Assembly: GCA_002633005.1 (NCBI GenBank)
Contig: NMRA01000139.1
Coordinates: 678,217 to 742,216 of the forward strand
Source: Phoronis australis
Lineage: Eukaryota; Phoronida; Phoronidae
Reading direction: 5' to 3'
DNA: 64,000 bases
Shown here: positions 1 through 28,200 of the stretch, piece after piece
Position numbering within the stretch: position 1 is the first letter of the stretch
Layout of the letters: every line of letters starts with the position of its first letter
Made by a program: the position numbers and the translations under genes
The notes under the pieces: generated by a model
What the model saw: only the letters and a program-made list of their open reading frames with translations
Database searches by the model: none
Told to the model about the DNA's origin: nothing

Positions 1-15645
<15,645 letters not shown>

Positions 15646-16109
15646 TGTACTGCACTTATACGCTACAAAAAATAAGACACGTAATTTCTATAAAAATGCT
15701 ATCTTAATTCAGTGAAACTTTTCTCTCATGTCCTCTTACTTGTAAATCACCGATCTCCAGTTTGAATGCGGGTATCGTGTCGTCAGGATCTTTTACTTGA
15801 GAATTATATTCAGTTACCAGTGGTAACCTACTTCAGCAGACGATAATTTCCCGGTTGAAGCTTAGCGTGAAAAAACGTGTTTTATGCTATAAAAATTGGT
15901 AAACCTTAATTTATGAATTCAATTTAAGTCTGTTATATTTCAGCTTTCAATTGGTTTTGAGTAAAAGCATTATTTGACAAAAATATCCCGGCTTTTCTTA
16001 AAAGGTCACGACCTCCGACCCTGGGCCTCTGACATAGAAAGTAGTTACAAAGCCGTGGAGAGTCAGAAAAGGTAAATCGATTCATTGCAATGTTTCTAAT
16101 TTAGTATGT

Positions 16110-16292
16110 GGTATAAATAGATTATTACATGTTCTCAGCCGTTATCCCCCTTATCTAGAGCCCTCGTGGATTTTGGAGAATTATCATCCTCGGGACTAAC
16201 GCCCCTCAGGCGTTAATTCTCCAAAATCCACTCGGGCTCTAGATAACGGGGGATGACGACTTCGCCATGTAATAATCTATATTTATTCACGT
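16110..16292. mobile_element. Foldback (MITE-like) element 1
   Basis: Long inverted repeat. The inner arms TTATCTAGAGCCC...GTGGATTTTGGAGAATTA and TAATTCTCCAAAATCCAC...GGGCTCTAGATAA pair almost perfectly around a short GC-rich centre. The outer arms ATAGATTATTACATG and CATGTAATAATCTAT also pair. About 180 bp with no coding capacity. Confidence 0.8.
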
Positions 16293-16660
16293 TAAGACAA
16301 AAAATACAATTGATGCAGATTTACGCTGATGGAGACTTACGGTAACTTACGGTAACTACAATATTAGCTATTGTTGTTCTTTAACTATTTTTAGGAAATG
16401 TTGCCAGTTCAATGGACAATTACCGTTGTTTTCATCTTCGTTATCTTTTTTCAAGTAATAAATGGTTAAATTTAAAATTGGTTCTTTTATTAGAAAAAAC
16501 TTGTAACCTGACGCTCAAGTACATACAAGCATATAGGATGTTATCCGCCACGTGAACAGTCTATGTAAAGTGTTTAAAAATCTGCCGAAAACTTAAAAAG
16601 TCTTAGTATTTCGAAGCGTATGGGATAAATTCAAAACGCGCCTCGATTGGCGTATTGGTC

Positions 16661-16751
16661 AAGTAATATCCCACTCGACATTATTCCGCTCATGGAACTC
16701 GACCTTCGGCCTCGGTCGGTACGCTGAATAATGTCGAGTGGGATATTACTT
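16661..16751. mobile_element. Foldback (MITE-like) element 2
   Basis: Arms AAGTAATATCCCACTCGACA-TTATTC (16661-16686) and GAATAATGTCGAGTGGGATA-TTACTT (16726-16751) are exact reverse complements over 26 bp. The 39-bp loop contains CGACCTTCGGCCTCGGTCGG, itself able to form a small hairpin. Confidence 0.85.
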
Positions 16752-18791
16752 CATCTAAACCACTCTCGGTACATGTATGTTTTGTGTATTGATATTTAAA
16801 GGCAGTGTTTTTTGTGGCAAAACCATATGAAGTATTGCAGCCACGTGCTATTTAACATAACGCAGTGAGGTATTAAATAAATGGACACCAGTCTTGAATA
16901 TATAGAAGCCACTTGACTTACAGTCGATGTGAAGATTGACTGTTCCATTAAGGTGAAACATCGAAGGTTTTACAAAATACGTGTATTACAGCCTATCGGG
17001 AGGCAGTTTCATCAGAATCCATGGAGATCTTCCAAGTAAATTTATACGTGCTGTCCTATTCCGTGGCTTATTTTTGACGACATTCCCTTGAAACCAGGCT
17101 GGATGACCAATCAAAGTCAAAATCGATAAGGGCCATTCACACCCTAGAGACAAATAATAAACGCGTTGCCTTCCCCTAACGACGTGGTCTAAGTGAACAG
17201 TAAGAACAACAGCTTACTGTAAAAGGTTTATTACAAATTCCAATAGCGGAAGACATAGTAACACAAGTGACCGTAACACTTCTTTCTCATCTGCAATATG
17301 ACGAAATGCCGGTAAACATGAAATTGAGAACATACGTTTGGGGACATCAAGTAATATAAGGGCTATGAGTTCCAGGTGACACCGAAAACATAGCCATGCA
17401 CGAGACTGACGGTACACCCCAAGTGATTTGAAAAAAAAACATGTGTTAGGTAATATAAAAGTATCGATAAAAAGTTCCATGCAAATAGCAAACAGTCATT
17501 GTAGCTAGAGTACGAAGATACCCTAAAATAGCTATTGTGCAGTTGGCGTGGTGGACTCATCAACATTATAAATGGACAGTATAGAGTAATTTTAACAAAC
17601 GATAAGTTAGATCTCGTACAAAGTTCGACATCAAGAAATACACGTATGAATATAATAATTTTACAAAGTAAACAAATCCTCTTTTCTCTGAAGCCTCCGA
17701 CCAGAATATCACATTTCATCTACTGATGTATGTGCAACAAGATAAATATGGTGAGGGTACAAATAAAAACAAATATTGGGCAATTACATATATTTCAATA
17801 TTGATCATGATTCATCTAAGTGTCAATCATACTGGTAATGACGGAAAGGAGCGTGCACCTCACATTTGCTTCCCAGTGGGGCAAAATGACTTCAAACTGC
17901 GCCTGTGGCCTGCACTACCAAGTTCCTCTGGAAGACATGCGTCAAAAATAAAACTTGCGCCAAATAAAATGTAGCATGTTTAGCTTGCGCCCACCATTGG
18001 TGCACATGTAGAGAAAATATGATATAACTTTGATGTAACTTCCCCTTTGGTATTGTTTTACAAAGTGTACCATAAAGAAGGCCGAATGAAATACAAAAAT
18101 TGCACGGAAGCTAAAAAAATAACATAATGCGCCTATAAAGTCTGCATGTCTAGCGACATTCGGTTAGCAATACAGCAATACTACCCACGAAGCTAAATAG
18201 TTTAGATTAAAAGGATAGTAAGCTGCAGCCTGGTAATTGCATGTAAATTTCCTACATTATTTGATATTGTGTAAAAAGAACTTCATCTGGGACGATGAAA
18301 GCAATGTTGTGTTAAAACGCTGTGTCACAAATGTGTTCGGTGGTTCAGAGTGCGTAACGCCTCCACACAGTCATCAAACTCACCCAAAGCCTTAGTCAGC
18401 AATGTGGATTCATCATATTTTGAAAAAAAATTTCACGGATTGGTGAATGCCTAGAAAGCATTGACTTGCTTTATAAATTAAAGCGATAAGTCTGCTAATA
18501 ACCAAATTACGACTGTATTATCCTTTTATCAAACCAGTGCATTGTCTTAAAATCGCATGTGCATGAACACGGAACCAATATCCGGTCCAAAAATCACTCG
18601 CAAACTGTCACGGGAGTCGAGCTAAACTTCAAGAGCACATTATCGTGGAAAAAAGGAGCTACTCTTAAATTCCCCGTCTCCAGGCTACCTAGCACGCGTG
18701 CATTGAGTGACCGCTGTAAGACGTTATCCAGACCAATTGCAGTATTGCAAAAGGGACCATTTCCTGGCAGAAACCCCAATCCGACAACAAC

Positions 18792-19250
18792 TCACATGAA
18801 TATAGTAGGCGCGGAGAACAAAATGGCGCTAGAGCTTACTATACACAGGATAGCGAAAATGACAAACAGGTAGCGGTCAACAACGGCAGCGGCAAACTTC
18901 CAGTCTTCAGTGATGGCATCGGCTTCGTCACTCTCTTTCATGTGCTCGGTAATGGTGCGAAGCTCACGCAAGATAGATCGCAACTCGTAATTTCCGGGGA
19001 TGGAATTGTGATTGTCCGAGTCATGTTTCATGCTTGTATAGTGGCCATTCATGTGGTTCGTCATCATCACCCCACTTTCATCGTCATCGTCCATGACGTT
19101 GGCAAGGAGGCTCTTGGGGTGCTTCTCAGACAGCTCTATGTCCGTTTCCTGTTCTCGCCCACTGCGAAGGATCCCTTTGTGTGAAAGGTCGTGGCCCGGC
19201 CTTTTCATGCAAATTAGCCAAGCTGCCCACTCACATATACCCCGCTTGAC
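18792..19250 (-). CDS. Gene A exon 9: cytoplasmic loop, M4 and stop
   Basis: Acceptor CTCTCTTCAAG|GTCAAG; stop TGA at 18792-18794. Encodes residues 340-491. It starts [20 protein letters not shown], the usual post-M3 start. Then comes a variable acidic loop with a run of four Asp, an amphipathic helix before M4 ([18 protein letters not shown]), [16 protein letters not shown]4, and a short extracellular tail APTIFM. The loop is about 120 residues, normal for alpha7-like subunits. No polyadenylation signal could be placed with confidence. Confidence 0.95.
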   Translation of the reverse strand, partial: VKRGICEWAAWLICMKRPGHDLSHKGILRSGREQETDIELSEKHPKSLLANVMDDDDESGVMMTNHMNGHYTSMKHDSDNHNSIPGNYELRSILRELRTITEHMKESDEADAITEDWKFAAAVVDRYLFVIFAILCIVSSSAILFSAPTIFM

Positions 19251-22200
19251 CTTGAAGAGAGATCGATTCAACTAATGAACGAGGTAGATGACTTTATAAG
19301 GTGCACACTACGCAAGACTATTACACATCATTCCTTTGCATCCTACCATTGGCGGAGTTCAAATGTAATATGAAAGTTTTTACGTCTTAAGCAGAAGCCC
19401 GGCTTTTCTGTTAAGTGTTTGGGAAATATAGCAATCTGGTCTTCTTGAAAGTTAGTTGAACCTTCTCCAGACAAAGTGTGGTAGCGACCGCTTCACGGTA
19501 CAGTGACTAGGTTTTTACCACAACTTAAGCAGAGCATCCAGGTAAGTTCGCACATTCATACAACATTTGGACAACAAAATTTCGTCCACAAATAGGCTAA
19601 TCATTATCACTGAATGTAAAATTTCGACAGAAAATGACTTAACGGGGCTTAAACATTCTAAAAACCAGACTAAGTGTGGAAAAAAAATTCGAATGGAAAA
19701 CAAGTCGCAGTAAAAACCAACAACGGCGTCAATACTGCACATATAGAGGAGGCTCACTCACCCATCTCGGCATATCGTGGGTGGAAGACGAACGGTGGTG
19801 GTAGCTGAGTACCCAGACGGTAAAGATGACAGATGCGGCACACAGCATCATGACGATACCGAAGTATATGGCTGGAAATAATGTACCCAATGCTACATAC
19901 CTGGGATTAAGTGAAGATTATTTAAAACTTATCTAATTCTTTGCATACTCAATGTGGCTGTACAAGAGATTTTAAAGTCGATATCGTCGTCAAAACAGAC
20001 TCCCTCTAGTCTCACCCAGCACGTGCGTAGTAATGAACAGCTAATTGAACTGCGTTAAGAAATTACTGCTATGCTACAGTATCGACAGGTTCGCGCATGT
20101 GTTCATCAGCAATCTAAGTTGTTTCCGAATAAAAACTAGTAAGAGTGGTTGCTTCACTCGTAAGGCATAGCTATACCCGACGAAGACATCGACGATTTGA
20201 CGTTATGACGCCCATCTGGGAGAACTGCACGACCCACAAGTGACCTGTGTACGCTTTATCCACACAGACAACAACGTGGTACATTAGTAGAGCAACAAGA
20301 CATGTATTTTCCCAAGTGCGCTCAAGGTCTCGACAAAAATACGACATAGGCCAATTTTGGCAAGTGTATCGTCTCTTAGCTTGGAGAAGCATGTTATATT
20401 CGCTATTCACGTTTTTACACGAAATTTTCAAATCTTAGAACACACTTTAACCTTCAAACTTACCAAGAAGAGGAACGGCGTCTGAGGTAGATGGCAGCTG
20501 CTCCGCCACCATTAACAGGAACACAGTCAGCGACAGAAGAATAGTGACGGCTAAACAGTTTAGGATAATGAGACGTGGATTAACTTACACGAATAAAGAT
20601 ACATTTTATATAACACTAACCAATTGGTTCGTGGATATTATGCCCACAATATTCATTTATAAAAGAGTCTCAAATATACCTTTTATTAATACGCGTCTTC
20701 TTGAATAACAAAAGAAAATGCAATCATCTCAAGTTCGTAGAGCAAAAATATCAGAACTTAGTTGAAGATTGAGTCTGATAATGGATATTGGACTGGTGTT
20801 TCCGAAGTCAAATTTCAGGACCTGGGTACAGTGTATTTCCAAGCTTGAATTCCAATTTATATTTGACATCTTCAGTTATACGCTAGTACAAAATTGAGAC
20901 ACGTACTTTTCCAAGTTTGATGTCAAGTAACTCATTGTTTAAGTGGATGAGTGTGCTAATAAACATTGAGTTCCTCGGCATAGAAGCTACATGTTCGAAT
21001 CGGAATACAAGGAATTGAGAGTGAACACTGCCATTCATCTTAAATTTAGGGACTATAATATTCGAAATTAGACAAGAAACTTATATGCCTAAAACACAGC
21101 CATGGGCACGTCTCCTACGTCCGTAGTAAGGCAGAACAAATTATTAACAGTAATGTTAATCTCGAGTTAGCATGCAAAACCTCGGTGCCTGTTCTTGTCA
21201 CTTAGTTCTTTATTAATAATCAATATAAAGGCTGCGAACATTAAAACATTTGTGTATAACTAATTCTATCTAAACAGGTTAGTTCTATCACAGCTTAAAA
21301 ACTGGTTAGCTGCAGGAAGATTTGACATAGACTTGCAGTTGGGAGTGCATGCAGGTCGAGTAAACACCCAGTTGGTGAGAAGGAGGGGGAATTAATGATG
21401 TCTTCCCGAAAAGACCATGCACTTCCTGACAAAGTATTATCGAACTTGACAAAAGATCAACTTAGAGAAGGATGCCATATTGTTCATCGCCTTCAGTTCC
21501 TTCAGTCAAAGTGTTAGACATTATTAGACTTTTGCACCTATTCTAACGTCTCTGTGTATTTGTTAACGCAGGTAAGATTTACTCAACAATAGCCCGTATC
21601 TATTAATTAACCTGAACACGGCATGTCCGCGATTATGAGAGTGCATTCACTAACGTTGGTTTTTCACAACCAGCGAGTTCATGAGGACGGGATTGGCACG
21701 AAGTCGCCAAATTTGCATGACACTCTAGAACCTTATGGAACACGGTCCAAGGTAATTAAACGTAGAGCGCCGATCAAGTAGCGGGTTCAATGGTTAAAAA
21801 TACTACACATTCGCTAACATCAAGGTGGTTGGTGTTAGTAGTTTTATCGGAAGACATTTGCTTCCTTCAGGGGTTGGAGAAATTGCAAGACAACAGAAAA
21901 CGTCGCAATAGAGCAGTTACTGCGACTTTACGTTTTACCTACCCAACAATATCTTCTCGCCCGTGCATACGGGCATCAGAAAGAGTAGCATAACCATGGA
22001 GATTATTAATAAAGTGGGGGCGATTAAATTGATGATGAAATATAACATCCTTCGTCGTAAAATGATTTTGAACTTTATGTCAATGTAAGGTTGGGGACAA
22101 AACAAGTGTACAACTCGACATTTCTTTTGGCGGGAACTCCTAGAAAGAGAAAGGAGCGGTTCTCACACGGGTGCAAGGCAAGTTGTGATGTGGAATGTCA

Positions 22201-25200
22201 AATTTTGTTACCTAGTTGTTCAAAAAGGTCTTGTATATAGAGTCTTATAGCTCCTCATGTTCAATGCAGGTCATTTTGAACAGTTTTGTTTGGAATAAAA
22301 AAAAACAAAAAAAACAGTGCAGGTGGTCTGATGTCATTTGCGGTGCATCAGACGTGCGCAGGCCTCATGGTTGGGCCCATTGCACAAAAAACCTGAGCAA
22401 AGGCACGAGACCCCAATTATGGCTCCTCGTGAAGAAAGTTTTCAAGTCTGCCAGTCTCTTTTAGGAAAACGGACAGACGTTTCCATTTGTTTTGTTTGGA
22501 ATACTTTCGTAAGCTTTTAATGTAAATGGATGTGAAACGCGGACTTTTTTGATAACCAGGTAGCAAAATGCCTTTGCTGACAGCGACTGGTCTTACCAAG
22601 CCATCGTAGTCAGCGACGATGCTATCAACAAAGAAAATGAAACAAAAGCGGCCGCACACGGAAGGTCAAAACAGATAGCTGAAAGAAGTGAAAACACACG
22701 TGTTATTTCTAGGTGTTGCCGGAAATGTGCAAAATAAAATGATTACTAACGACATGGTGCCTGTTGTTAGTGTGATTCGATTTAGTTTCAGGTGCTCAAA
22801 GTGGTTAGCCGATAGATAAACGTGTCATATTGTGCAAGCGGATATATGCTATTATCCTGACACCATCAATTGACCTACCAAACGATATTTTCTCGCCTGC
22901 GTCTGGCGGGATCGTGAACGTGATGATTGTGAGTAGTGAGAGCAAAACTGCTGGTACGATCAGATTGACCAAAAAGTACAGGGTTCTTCGCAATAAAACA
23001 AACTTAAATTTCAAGTCGATGTACGGGGCATCCGGACAGCACTCGTAAAACTCTACATTTCGATACGCCGGCATCTCTAAAAGGAAACAAATTAGTACAA
23101 AGCAATGTAGTGGTTTTCGAACACAACAACGTGCAGGAGATGCAAAGTCATGCATCACAAGGTTAACGCAAGAACAGCTGCGGTATTACAACGCTAGAAA
23201 AACAACACAACCGTATCACCTACCAAATGATATTTTTTCGCCCGCGTCAGGGGGAATAGCAAAAGTTATCAGTGTCAGCAAGGACAACAGTAACGCCGGT
23301 ATGATGAGGTTTACCATGTAATATAATTTTCTCCGAAGTAAAACAAATTTGAATTTCAAGTCGATGTAGGGCGCATCGGGACAACATTCATAGAGTTCGA
23401 CGTAACGTCGCGCTGGCATGTCTAAAAGAAAAGTTAATGGAGATGATTACAATGTACGTGGGCACACACGTGATCACACGAACGTGTGTATGCGTATGTG
23501 AGTGCGTGTGTGCATGACGTCAGAAATTGTGTACACAAGGTGGGCACTGCAAACTGCTGCGTGAAGAATGTCTACCAAAGTGCCACATCGGTTGAGTGCG
23601 CACGCAGTGAAGAAACCTACCAAAAGAGATTTTCTCGCCAGCATCAGGCGGTATAGAAAAAGTAATCAGGGTCAACAATGACAGCAAAACTGCCGGGACA
23701 ATCAAGTTGACCAAATAATAGAGTTTTCGCCGCAGAAGAACGAATTTGTACTTCAGGTCGATGTATGGTGCGTCGGGACAACATTCGTAAAATTCCACGT
23801 TACGATGGACAGGCATTTCTAAAAGTAAATCATATTAAACGTTTTACGTAATTCCGTAGATGGAAATGTTGTAAGTTTATATTGGAATATTTTGTTTATG
23901 GGACCAATCAAGTAGGTCACTGCGGAATAAGATGGAGTCAAATTTCAGAGCCCCATGGACTAAGCGAAATATGTCTCTAAGAGAAACCGTGGTTGTTCAA
24001 CGACAATGACTCACAGAGAGGTCTAACTTATGGAATTCGTCATCTAAAGTAACTAGATGTCCAACATATTTGTTAACACTTCTCCTCAAACAATCTCTAC
24101 AAGACACAAGTTAGCGAAGAACTCACCCAGTAAGTCCCATTCGCCGTTGGGGGTGTAGGACGCGAGGTCGGCGCTATCCGACTTCAGTCGCAAATCAAGC
24201 TTGGTACCATCATACGTCCATGAACCAAACTTCATTATGCATTCTTGTTTATCAAAAGGAAACCACGTGATGTCGATTTTGCACGTGGATCTAAACATGC
24301 CGGGTGGGATGTAAGATGTTGATCCGTCGTTGTAGACAATGACGTTCGTTTGATAAGTGCTGTCAAAACTGTCGTCGGCACTGTAAGATAGAAAGATTTG
24401 CTGATTGAACGATTTCTTCAAGGTGACATGAGCCACCAACGCTAAATTTCTCGCTGGTGCCTCACCGTGGTCATTAAGACATAAGATTGGTGTCGTTTCA
24501 GGGAGCATGCNAGGGCACAGGAATAACCAGAATTTGGCCAAATGCGCGCGCCCAATCTAAAACGTAGGGATGTAGGGGTCTCTATTTTTTGGGTTGGTCG
24601 ACCTTATTACTAAAAACACGGTAAACGGGGTTTGTTCAGTCAAGACCTATGCATTGTACATTCGCCACCCAAGCTCCTTGGGTGCGCGCATATGCTAGTC
24701 AGCAATTCGCACCCCGAACTGCCAAATGGCATCTGGGAGAATTTTAGATGGGGGCCATGACCCCCTTAGACCCCCCTAAATCCGCCACTGGCATGTTGAA
24801 AACAGAGCCACAAACAAAACATGAATTCCCTGCACGCTTAATGTTTCTACCTTCAATGGGTGTATACTTTGCATCTTATCTAATGTTCTCTTAATTGAGG
24901 TCGACAGTTCACACTAATAGAGCAAATAACGTTCTGCAACTATTACCACGTTACAAGTGCGGATCCATGATCATGGCCAGATGGGACCTAACATTACATG
25001 TAAGCTCCATTTCTAAGCCTATTCCTTCATTTCGGCTATACGGAAGAGGACAAGTGGGAGATCAGGATTTTCTGGACCACACTTAGCACCTGTGCTTCCC
25101 TTGATCAACACAGTTCATATTAAGATAGTGTGTAGCTCAGGCTCATACGGGATTACTCAAGAAAATGCGCATGTAACGTACGGCTAGCATTCGCTCGTGT

Positions 25201-28200
25201 GCATGCGCAGAAGTACTATCATATTAAGTAAGTCAAGAATGAATACAATCTCCACAACGGACAAGAGGCATGGCAGCGATTTCCGGTACTTACTACTGAG
25301 GATGTCATGAAGCGAGGCACAGACAGTGAACTTTAGGAAACAATCTGTTTATTTTGGAGATTACGACGACTTTTCAACAAATGCATGGATTTTTATAGCA
25401 CGTAATATGCATATGTCCGAAGCTTCAATTTTAGAGTGTCATGTTGGATTTTTCCTAGAAGTTCACCAACCAGCAATTGTCCAGCTTATGTCCCGCCCCT
25501 CAGCTCTTGCCCAGCCCCTCAATGTGACTTCAATTACGATCGTACCTGTTGTACATAAGAACGTCCGGCATCCACAAATACTTTGGGTGAATTCTAACAT
25601 TGCTCACGTTACCATAATCGCTTGGGTTCCACACCAAGTTTCTGTCTTTCCAGGACTGCAAATGAAAGAAGCAAATTTGTCTGGTTTTGTCGGAAGTTAA
25701 CTCTTTGACATCGTTACGCAGTAACATGGTTTGTACAGCCGCCATTTTATACAAAATTAAATGTATAACTTTTTACTAGAATAAACATTCACATTATGAG
25801 ATTTCCATTGCATTGTTATGCAGTGCACAAGCTCGAAATTGCACGGAATATTTTAATTCATAGCGTTACCTTTGCCAATGTCAAATTAACATCCCGTTGT
25901 TACAATACATGTTCAATTTCAGTAAAAGAAACAAATAACAAATACTTACATAATCTAACCAGCAGTTCGAGGTTATGATTTGGTTTTTCTCGTCCTGTAA
26001 AACATAGTTTTTGTTTAATTATTCATTTAAACTCATTATGAGTCTGGACAAGCATCCAGCGAATCTGTTGATAAGGAAGTTGGCCTTATTTGCCAGTAAG
26101 AAACATCTACTCCAAGTTAAAGTACTTAGCATATTAACAGTATGTCAATTTAAAGTGCATAACATACTAAGGGAATTGACACACAAACACAGTAATACAA
26201 AGGCCTGTTCTTTTGAATACACATTACGCCGGAAAAATTAACGTACACGATAAAATGATACATTAAAAGCAGTACGTTATCACGCCATTCAGAAACAACT
26301 TTTTAGTAACCTGTTGGATTCATACGTGGCTGTCGAAGATCGCAGATGTTCAAATGCACTTGAAAACTGAATCATGCAACTAACCAAACAACCATAAATA
26401 TACTCGGGAACCCAATGGTCGTCCGCCTAAGCATAAAACCGACTTGCTGTTGTACTCACCGAATTATTCCACTTCAAAGTTATGATCTGAATAGGATTCG
26501 ATTTAACTCTCACAGATATACCGCATTCATCGATTCGGAAGTTTTCTTTAATTTGTGCCGAGTTATTTCAAATGTGCACTGCCTTCGGCAGCCATTTTAT
26601 TGTGACACCTAAGGTCGTCATATGCTGCCCCCTTTTGTAAAAACTGAGAAACATGCAGAAAAAGGCCAACGAAGTAATGAAAATTGCAACAGCCTGTTTT
26701 TATTGACATAAACTCGATTTGAAGCTTTGATGTTGAGCTCTGCACTGTGGTTTCCAATAAAAGCCAATTGGACAACATTTCAATGCAGTTTAATGGTGAA
26801 TGCGTGAGGCAAAAATGTTAAGAACCCAGCGTATCGCATTTGTCTGCGGATTTTTCCTTTGGCCTTCTAGATCCTACTAGTGCCTGGGACAAACAGATAC
26901 ATTGCATAAACAAACCCTGGATCATGTTTTGTGTCCCGTCGGAAGAAAATTTAAATTCGAAAATATCTTCTGAAAACGCACAAAAAAGTGTATTAGTAAA
27001 ATCTACTGATTTTTAAGTGGTTTTAAAAAACAATCGGTAAACTCACCGATTTTTGTCTCATTACTTTGATACGTGTCTCTTCCGATAAGTTAGTACCTAA
27101 CGTGCAGACGAGCACTCCAAATTGGAACGCTAAGTTCCGCGTGGTTGCGCTGCACGCGAAACAAGATGGCGGACGACCTTTGGAGCCTGACGACAATAGG
27201 TAACCGGACTATACATTGGATTTGAGGAAACCCAACGTGATACGCTTTACGAAACATTTGTATTGACTACAATTTATTTCAATGGTAAAGAAAATACAAA
27301 ATATGGTATTATTAACAAGATATCAAATTAACATTATATTTGAACATTTTTAATTTACGCACGAAGGATGCCTAGGATCTGACCAATTGGAGTTTATAAC
27401 CTTCTAATTTGGAAGGCATTGGTACAAGAAGCATATATGCCTGTGCTGCCAAAATAATGTCTTGAAAATCAATGAATACTTTCGGCATTACCGGAAGTTG
27501 ACCTCAGATATTTAATCTTTTCACCGCTACCTACACGAGCCGGCCTGGCGGTCATTCCCTAAGCCCGAGAACCTCATGAAAACGCGAGAGCATGCAATAT
27601 TATCATTAAGTACAAGCTTCATTCGAGAGAATCTTGCGTGTACGGAACTAGGCCCAGTTCTTACTATTAGTTCTGAAGGTCAGTACAAAGCCATGCCTAT
27701 ACTAGCTTGAGAACTTTTCTGCGAAATGTTCTGTGGATTACGCAATAATATCTCCAAAATTTATTTATTGTTGCCATGGTTTAACAATTGTCAATGTAAT
27801 TATGTGTTATACTTGAACTTTATGTGTGTCTGTCTAGACTATCTGCGTAAAGACAATTGTGAATGCACATCATACTAGTGTATGGAACACTTGGTTGCGG
27901 AATGGAAGCAGCAAATTTCGTTTCACACTTCAAAATTTCAGCCTTGTCAACTTAATCATTTTTGGGAGGACAGTTTGCTAGTTAATACTTTCTAAAGTTT
28001 TGCTCAAACGTTTTTGAGCCAGGGCTGTTTCTCATTAAAATGGGCTAAAACTGGGTTGACTAAGTATTGTATTCACATAAAGACTATGGGTGGTATGTGA
28101 ATGCTTCTTGAAACTCATTTGATTGAAAGAAGGCATTTTTGTACCCTTTTACAGTTTCTGTCCTTTATTACGCCTTTACTGCAATTAATTTGGACTTGAA

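Larger units (their letters stand above)
15646..18791. other. Intergenic region between gene A and gene B
   Basis: 3.1 kb from gene A's stop codon to gene B's start. It must hold gene A's 3' UTR and gene B's promoter and 5' UTR. It contains two foldback elements (16110-16292 and 16661-16751). No TATA box or polyadenylation site could be assigned reliably, and no other gene is seen. Confidence 0.7.

Noticed and set aside
20551-21942. Possible extra copies of the M2 or C-loop/M1 exon between 20.5 and 21.9 kb
   Set aside because: Read in all frames for the [13 protein letters not shown] and ECCP phrases; none found.
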